Shown here piece by piece: positions 30,763 to 35,242 of a stretch of DNA of 35,242 nt. The stretch lies in contig JACNJW010000042.1 of assembly GCA_014382365.1 (NCBI GenBank), positions 1 to 35,242 on the forward strand, in the 5' to 3' direction. Under the pieces are notes generated by a model. It was not told the origin of the DNA, ran no database searches, and saw only the letters and a program-made list of their open reading frames with translations. Numbering within the stretch: position 1 is the first letter of the stretch; every line of letters starts with the position of its first letter. The stretch comes from SAR324 cluster bacterium. Lineage in GTDB: Bacteria; SAR324; NAC60-12. A program made the position numbers and the translations under genes.

Positions 30763-32316
30763 TCAATAAATTAAGCCTCTTTTAAAATCCGGAAGATAAA
30801 AACCACTCAAAGATGTCTGCTCTAATCCTGACTGATCCTGAAAATATTTTATAATCTCAGTTGCTTCTTTCAGCATGCGGCTGTGCACTAAAGTGTGGTC
30901 CTGGAGCTGATGAAATTTATAGAGCATATTGCCACAAACTTCTGCTCCAGAGTCATTCCCAAAATAACTACGGATCAGAAACAACAAAGTAATGAGTTGA
31001 ATTGATCGTTCTCCTTCATAATTATTTTGCAGAGGTTCAAGCAAATCATCTACATTTCGTAAATGCATTTCCGCTGCAGCAACGTCACCACCCTGCATCA
31101 AGGCTTCTGAAAGTTTCAACTGCAGTAACGCAATTACCCAAAGATGTTCCTTTGAGTCTGTCAATTTATTCAACACCTGTTGAGTCTCAATTGCAATCTC
31201 GTAAGATAAAATGGTTTGCTCAAGTGTCCGCTCTTCAGAGTCAAAATTTTTTGGTAGATTATTGATTATTTTTTTAATTTTCGGACAGTGATTTTTCCAA
31301 ATTTTTTCAAAGGCATTTTTGTTAAACTGTGGTTTTTCTTCAGCATACTGTTGAAAATCCTGCAGCCGATTGGAGGAAAAAAAACAGCGCGGGCAAACAT
31401 TCACGTCCAGTTTACTAAAATCACAATGTTTGAACCCTGGATACGGCTCAAAATATAACGGAACTCCAAAAAGATTTGCTTCAACTTTCATCGTATTGGG
31501 GCGGAGAGTCCAAAAAGACAACCGTTTTTCTCCACAAACAAAACATGCCACATTTTGACCTGATAAAGATTTGTTGTCTGTTTCAATTGCACCATATTTT
31601 TTGGGAGAATCGTCTTTTACCAAATCACTTTTGGGCTCAAGAAACTGCGGTAGACCGTGCCGCTTGTCTGGAATTTGTTGAAATTTGGCACTAATTAAAT
31701 ATCGTTGCCTGTCAAAAGGATCTCTACTGACTCCGCTACAATTTGAGTAGATCGAAGAATAATACTCTTCAAGCCTGGAAATTTTTGCTAATTTAATACT
31801 CAGCAGAGCACCCTTTATGATTGGCCGGTGAAAAGAAAAAACACATTCACTTTTTGTTAATTCGCGTACAGGTACTACCGTAAATTCAGTGAAAGTAACA
31901 ATGGCTAGATTCGGCTGCCCACTGTCCAAATAATCCCGACTATCTAATAGAATTTGATCTGCCTCATTTTTGGATAGTCCAACCCAGTTAGCAGCACGCC
32001 GAAATAATGCAATCTCTGTTTTGCTAACTTGACGATTAGCAACCATTGCACGGGCCAAATATCTTAGCAGAATTACAGCACGTTCTTTGGATATCGTCAA
32101 TTCCGGCCACTCCGGAATCTCTTGCATTTTTAACAATCCCAGTAGTTTATTTGAATGTTCTTCAGACTCCATCCACTTCAGAACTTCACTAAAAAAAGGG
32201 CGCTCCCGGAGATCTATCGAACCATCTGCTGCCAACATTCCAGTCACAGCTTGTGCCAGCCAGTATTTTTCTGCATTCGAAAATAACGAGGAATCCAGTT
32301 CAGAATATTCAACCAT
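30763..32316 (-). CDS. TerB-like/DUF2225-like zinc protein with helical C-terminus
   Basis: This protein is 517 aa from ATG 32316 (a TTG 45 bp upstream is also in frame; neither has a good ribosome-binding site). Residues about 10-130 look like a TerB helical domain (AQAVTGMLAADGSIDLRERP and a second NRQVSKTEIALFRRAANWVG repeat). A small beta-rich segment at about 150-230 resembles PilZ loosely (RRDPFDRQRY-type turn, RYLISAKFQQI). A zinc-ribbon pair then matches DUF2225: CFVCG and NVCPRCFFSSN, with HCDFSKLDVN between. The last 200 residues are helical and TPR-like. DUF2225 proteins occur in many anaerobic or environmental bacteria and their role is unknown. It is convergent with the DUF3015-like genes. 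The combined domain order is worth noting; single domains are confident only at the level of pattern. Confidence 0.65.
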   Translation of the reverse strand: MVEYSELDSSLFSNAEKYWLAQAVTGMLAADGSIDLRERPFFSEVLKWMESEEHSNKLLGLLKMQEIPEWPELTISKERAVILLRYLARAMVANRQVSKTEIALFRRAANWVGLSKNEADQILLDSRDYLDSGQPNLAIVTFTEFTVVPVRELTKSECVFSFHRPIIKGALLSIKLAKISRLEEYYSSIYSNCSGVSRDPFDRQRYLISAKFQQIPDKRHGLPQFLEPKSDLVKDDSPKKYGAIETDNKSLSGQNVACFVCGEKRLSFWTLRPNTMKVEANLFGVPLYFEPYPGFKHCDFSKLDVNVCPRCFFSSNRLQDFQQYAEEKPQFNKNAFEKIWKNHCPKIKKIINNLPKNFDSEERTLEQTILSYEIAIETQQVLNKLTDSKEHLWVIALLQLKLSEALMQGGDVAAAEMHLRNVDDLLEPLQNNYEGERSIQLITLLFLIRSYFGNDSGAEVCGNMLYKFHQLQDHTLVHSRMLKEATEIIKYFQDQSGLEQTSLSGFYLPDFKRGLIY

Positions 32317-32448
32317 CAGGAAGAAACTAATAATAACAGGTTTGTAAGACACACATCTCAATCTGCTTTGCTAAGACTGAGCAATAGAAATATAAAGAAC
32401 AAAATTAAGCACAACCCGAGCCACGCAGTTCTAAAATAGGGCAAAGAA

Positions 32449-32478
32449 TTGTTGCATTCAGAAACAATTTGTTATAGT
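32449..32478 (+). promoter_or_regulatory. Extended -10 promoter for the gene at 32553
   Basis: TTGTTG (32449-32454) and TATAGT (32473-32478) are spaced 18 bp, with TGT directly before the -10 (extended -10). The expected start is near 32485 and the coding start at 32553 is about 70 bp on. Confidence 0.5.
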
Positions 32479-32552
32479 TTAAAGGCTATAAGTAGTTAAG
32501 ATTGACTCTGCTGCAAAAATTAAATTTTTCATGCCATACCATGGAGGTTCGA

Positions 32553-32987
32553 ATGAACTGGCTTAAAAAAACAATAGGTATTGGTGCTCTTGTCGGAAGC
32601 TTGTTATTTGGCGGGATCACAAATGCACGTGCAGAAACACTTGAAATCGTTTTTACCAACAGTCTCTGGGGTGCAGCAATTGGCGGTGTTTCCGGACTGG
32701 CTCTCTGGGCTTTGCAGGACGAGGACAAGGAAGATAAATTGTTCCCGCAATACGTCATCAAGGGCATGGCTTTAGGAATGTTTGCCGGAATGGGTGTAGG
32801 GATTTATGAGGCTCGATCTGGAGGCAGTGTCTTTATGAGCAAGAGAAATCCACCGGGCTTGTTTCACCTGGATCTAAATTCAAATGTATTAGCTTTGCGT
32901 CCGGCAAAAATCTTACCACGTCCTGTGATTGCTTTAAAAACAAATTCACCTCAATGGAGACTGGATTTGTTTACTGCTTCTTTCTGA
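32553..32987 (+). CDS. Small exported or membrane protein with Gly-rich helices (144 aa)
   Basis: I do not recognise this protein. The start at ATG 32553 is set by GGAGG (32543-32547). The first 27 residues form a signal peptide (AxA cleavage, NARA/ETLE). Two glycine-rich hydrophobic helices follow (SLWGAAIGGVSGLALWAL and IKGMALGMFAGMGVGIYEA), the pattern of a glycine-zipper protein, then a polar C-terminus with an R-P-rich end. It is divergent from the TerB-like gene and 7 bp upstream of rfbB, so it may share its transcript. Confidence 0.7.
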   Translation: MNWLKKTIGIGALVGSLLFGGITNARAETLEIVFTNSLWGAAIGGVSGLALWALQDEDKEDKLFPQYVIKGMALGMFAGMGVGIYEARSGGSVFMSKRNPPGLFHLDLNSNVLALRPAKILPRPVIALKTNSPQWRLDLFTASF

Positions 32988-32994
32988 AATAAAT

Positions 32995-34062
32995 ATGAAT
33001 TTAATGATTACCGGTGGTGCGGGTTTCATTGGTGCAAACTTGGTTCTGCATTGGTTACAACATCATCCGGATGATTTGGTCATTAATTTTGATGCACTCA
33101 CATATGCCGGCAATTTAGAGAATCTTGCAGAAGTAAAAAATCATCCCAAATATCGCTTTGTTCTAGGTGATTTACGAAATCCAGCGGATATTTCAAAGAC
33201 TTTTTCTAAGTACCATGTTGATGCAGTCATACACTTAGCAGCCGAATCGCATGTTGACCGAAGTATTTACGGACCTGCAGATTTTATTGAAACCAACATC
33301 AGTGGTACCTTTAATCTGTTAGAAACAGCTCGTGATTACTGGAAAACAGATCTTTCTGCACACCGCTTTCTGCATGTCAGTACCGATGAGGTTTACGGTT
33401 CATTAGGCTCTTGTGGTAAATTTTTGGAAACCACACCGTATGCACCTAACTCACCTTATTCTGCTTCAAAAGCAGCCAGCGACCATCTGGTCAGAGCATG
33501 GCATCACACTTACAAGATGAACATGCTGACAACCAATTGCTCAAATAACTATGGTCCATTTCAGTTTCCGGAAAAACTTCTGCCGCTACTTATCAATAAC
33601 TGTTTACAGAATCTTTACATTCCAGTCTATGGAGACGGGAAAAATATCAGAGATTGGCTGTTTGTCAAAGATCACTGCGAAGCCCTTGATTGTGTTTTTC
33701 ACAGTGGTAAATCAGGTGAAACATATAATATCGGTGGCGGAAACGAGTGGAGCAATATCGATATTGTTCGTTATGTCTGCAAAGAACTGGATCAAAGATT
33801 AGGTCGGAGTAAAGAAAACTCCTGCGAAAAATTGATCACTTTTGTGCAGGACCGTCCTGGTCATGACCTGCGCTATGCAATTGATGCCAGCAAGATTAAA
33901 ACTGAACTCAACTGGACACCGCGCCACACTTTTGGAGAGGGACTTAGCAAAACCATTGAATGGTACCTCGGGCACCAGAACTGGATCAAGGACATAACTT
34001 CAGGCACATATCGAGAATACTACGAACTCCAGTACGGCGGACAAAATTCTGATGCCGTTTGA
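32995..34062 (+). CDS. rfbB: dTDP-glucose 4,6-dehydratase
   Basis: This 355-aa extended short-chain dehydrogenase has GGAGFIG (7-13) for NAD, catalytic T130-D131-E132 (STDEVYG), YSASK (155-159) with the catalytic Tyr/Lys, and the HVDRSI and NCSNNYGPFQFPEKLLPL substrate blocks typical of RmlB/RfbB. It converts dTDP-glucose to the 4-keto-6-deoxy sugar, the first committed step to dTDP-rhamnose and other deoxysugars. Family length is about 350 aa, so it is complete. rfbA, rfbC and rfbD are not in the window and may follow beyond the right edge. The next gene is a glycosyltransferase, which points to a polysaccharide cluster. Confidence 0.95.
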   Translation: MNLMITGGAGFIGANLVLHWLQHHPDDLVINFDALTYAGNLENLAEVKNHPKYRFVLGDLRNPADISKTFSKYHVDAVIHLAAESHVDRSIYGPADFIETNISGTFNLLETARDYWKTDLSAHRFLHVSTDEVYGSLGSCGKFLETTPYAPNSPYSASKAASDHLVRAWHHTYKMNMLTTNCSNNYGPFQFPEKLLPLLINNCLQNLYIPVYGDGKNIRDWLFVKDHCEALDCVFHSGKSGETYNIGGGNEWSNIDIVRYVCKELDQRLGRSKENSCEKLITFVQDRPGHDLRYAIDASKIKTELNWTPRHTFGEGLSKTIEWYLGHQNWIKDITSGTYREYYELQYGGQNSDAV

Positions 34063-34110
34063 TTGCATTACTTGATTAAAGAGGACTGTCCCGACAGAGA
34101 ATAGCAAATC

Positions 34111-35028
34111 ATGTCATTGATTCTGGAAAATGCTCTGCTTTCAGCTTCTGATGGTTTGGTACAGGCCAGGAAAAAAATCTGGTTTCATTTCCAGAAATAC
34201 CCCTGGGATCTCGGCTGTCCGGAAAACAATCCGGGCCCCGGTGTACATCGGCGCCGCATTGAGGCCAGGATCCTGCGTGGCTTACCTGAGCCAAAAAATA
34301 CAAGAAAACTTTCCGGAACCTACCATTTAGGAATTTCCCCTCACATTTATAGTTACTATCACCTGTTTGCTGATCTACTGCCGCATTTAATTGTGTCTCC
34401 TCAATATCCGGTACTAGTTCCTGAATTCTTGCCTAAATCGTTTATCAAATTATTAAATGAAGTTGGATTTCAAACCCTGATCCTGCCGCCGGAAAACTTT
34501 CAGGTTGAGCAACTCATTGTTCCAGAGATTACAACGCCGGATTGGAACCTGAAAAAAATAAATACTATCCAATCTTTTTTTGAAAAAATTTTTCCACTAA
34601 AATCTCCGCCTGATATACCAAGTTCAAAGTCAGCAAAACGGATCTATATTTCACGAAAACTTGCTGTTAAAAGACACTTAGCAAATGAAGTTGAATTTCT
34701 ACCACTTCTCAAAAAAAATGACTTCCAGAAAGAATACTTGGAGCGCATGAGAATTCAGCAACAAGTTGAACTTTTTAGGGAAGCGTCGCATATTGTGGCA
34801 GCACACGGTGCAGGGTTGACAAATATTTTATTTGCACCGACAAAAGTAAAAATATTAGAGATCCGACCTTTATTATCAAGTGGCCAGTTTTGCTTTGAGA
34901 ATTTGTTTTCTCAAAAGTGGAATGAGAGTGAATTGTTGGTTCCTCCACGCAAAGGTAAATTTATTTTACCTCTGGACTCACTCTCAGAAGTATTAGAACG
35001 CTGGGGGTTGGATAATCATACAAATTAA
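34111..35028 (+). CDS. Glycosyltransferase family 61-like (DUF563) protein
   Basis: This 305-aa protein carries the C-terminal DUF563/GT61 block: RIYISRKLAVKRHLANEVEF, then LKKNDFQKEYLERMRIQQQV, then SHIVAAHGAGLTNILFAPTK and EIRPLLSSGQ. The N-terminal third has YYHLFADLLPHLIVSPQYP. GT61 enzymes transfer sugars such as xylose or GlcNAc; bacterial members lie in capsule and O-antigen loci. No signal peptide is seen. It begins 48 bp after rfbB. Acceptor and donor cannot be told from sequence. Confidence 0.85.
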   Translation: MSLILENALLSASDGLVQARKKIWFHFQKYPWDLGCPENNPGPGVHRRRIEARILRGLPEPKNTRKLSGTYHLGISPHIYSYYHLFADLLPHLIVSPQYPVLVPEFLPKSFIKLLNEVGFQTLILPPENFQVEQLIVPEITTPDWNLKKINTIQSFFEKIFPLKSPPDIPSSKSAKRIYISRKLAVKRHLANEVEFLPLLKKNDFQKEYLERMRIQQQVELFREASHIVAAHGAGLTNILFAPTKVKILEIRPLLSSGQFCFENLFSQKWNESELLVPPRKGKFILPLDSLSEVLERWGLDNHTN

Positions 35029-35242
35029 TAACCAACACTTTTCTTGTTTTTATTGAATTCGAGTACTAAAACGGGGTACCGACTGAATTTTATGTATTAT
35101 TTTTTTGAAAAAATTTATTTAAATGAGGAATGTTTTTTTGAAGTCTTTTAAATAGTTAACGCTTAATAATAGTTATAAATTAATAAAATCAATAGTATAT
35201 CTTTAAATACAGGTGTGTTATAATACAGTATTATTCTTTCAA
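35029..35242. other. AT-rich end of window, no gene seen
   Basis: The last 214 bp are very AT-rich. I see no open frame with a ribosome-binding site, no hairpin with a U-run directly after the glycosyltransferase stop, and no RNA gene. Confidence 0.5.

Noticed and set aside
1..35242. CRISPR array, rRNA, tRNA or insertion-sequence transposase
   Set aside because: No regularly spaced repeats, no tRNA-like cloverleaf, no rRNA sequence and no transposase motif were seen on reading both strands.

Overview
The window looks like the chromosome of a Gram-negative bacterium. Signal peptides, lipoproteins, an RND pump with its periplasmic adaptor, a Spy/CpxP-like protein and dTDP-sugar synthesis all point that way. 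The chromosomal part (from about 6.5 kb on) is moderately AT-rich and the first 6 kb is visibly more so. The mix of SelB, a persulfide-handling operon, DUF3015-like proteins and a TIGR01777-type epimerase would fit a deltaproteobacterial or SAR324-like lineage. That placement is a guess from gene content, because no rRNA, tRNA or other marker gene is present.

Region 1 (1-6.5 kb) is mobile and defensive. It opens with a three-gene restriction-modification operon: the C-terminus of a DNA methyltransferase, a DinD/BRO-N-like protein, and a DEAH helicase-nuclease. All three are joined by start/stop overlaps. Three sites with the architecture of integron attC sites follow (about 4188-4255, 5358-5424 and 6085-6165). 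They delimit one cassette with an HNH nuclease plus a RelB/ParE-like toxin-antitoxin pair and a second cassette with an AbrB-like/MazF pair. The last attC abuts a 5'-truncated MFS transporter remnant, which marks the edge of the array. No integron integrase lies inside the window.

Region 2 (6.5-19.95 kb) is ordinary chromosome. It starts with two unrecognised genes (79 and 620 aa). A leftward sulfide/persulfide operon follows: a SqrR/BigR-like ArsR repressor, a persulfide dioxygenase-rhodanese fusion, a small membrane protein and a TauE/SafE exporter. Then come an orphan acidic protein, selB overlapping a gene for an LpoA-like periplasmic-binding lipid/cell-wall factor, a secreted orphan with a TTG start, a HAD phosphatase and a TIGR01777 epimerase.

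Region 3 (20.0-28.7 kb) is a seven-gene leftward operon resembling a self-contained envelope-stress regulon: Spy/CpxP-like lipoprotein, YceI-like protein, metallo-beta-lactamase-fold lipoprotein, OmpR-type response regulator, sensor kinase, membrane-fusion protein and RND pump. Its promoter region holds three 7-bp direct repeats phased exactly 10 bp apart just upstream of a good -10 with a poor -35. This is the layout expected of an operator for the operon's own response regulator.

Region 4 (28.9-35.2 kb) holds a tiny membrane protein, an HPF-like ribosome-associated protein, a tandem pair of DUF3015-like secreted proteins, a possible 30-aa membrane peptide, a TerB/DUF2225-like zinc protein on the minus strand, a small exported membrane protein, dTDP-glucose 4,6-dehydratase and a GT61-type glycosyltransferase. 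The last two probably begin a surface-polysaccharide cluster that continues beyond the right edge.
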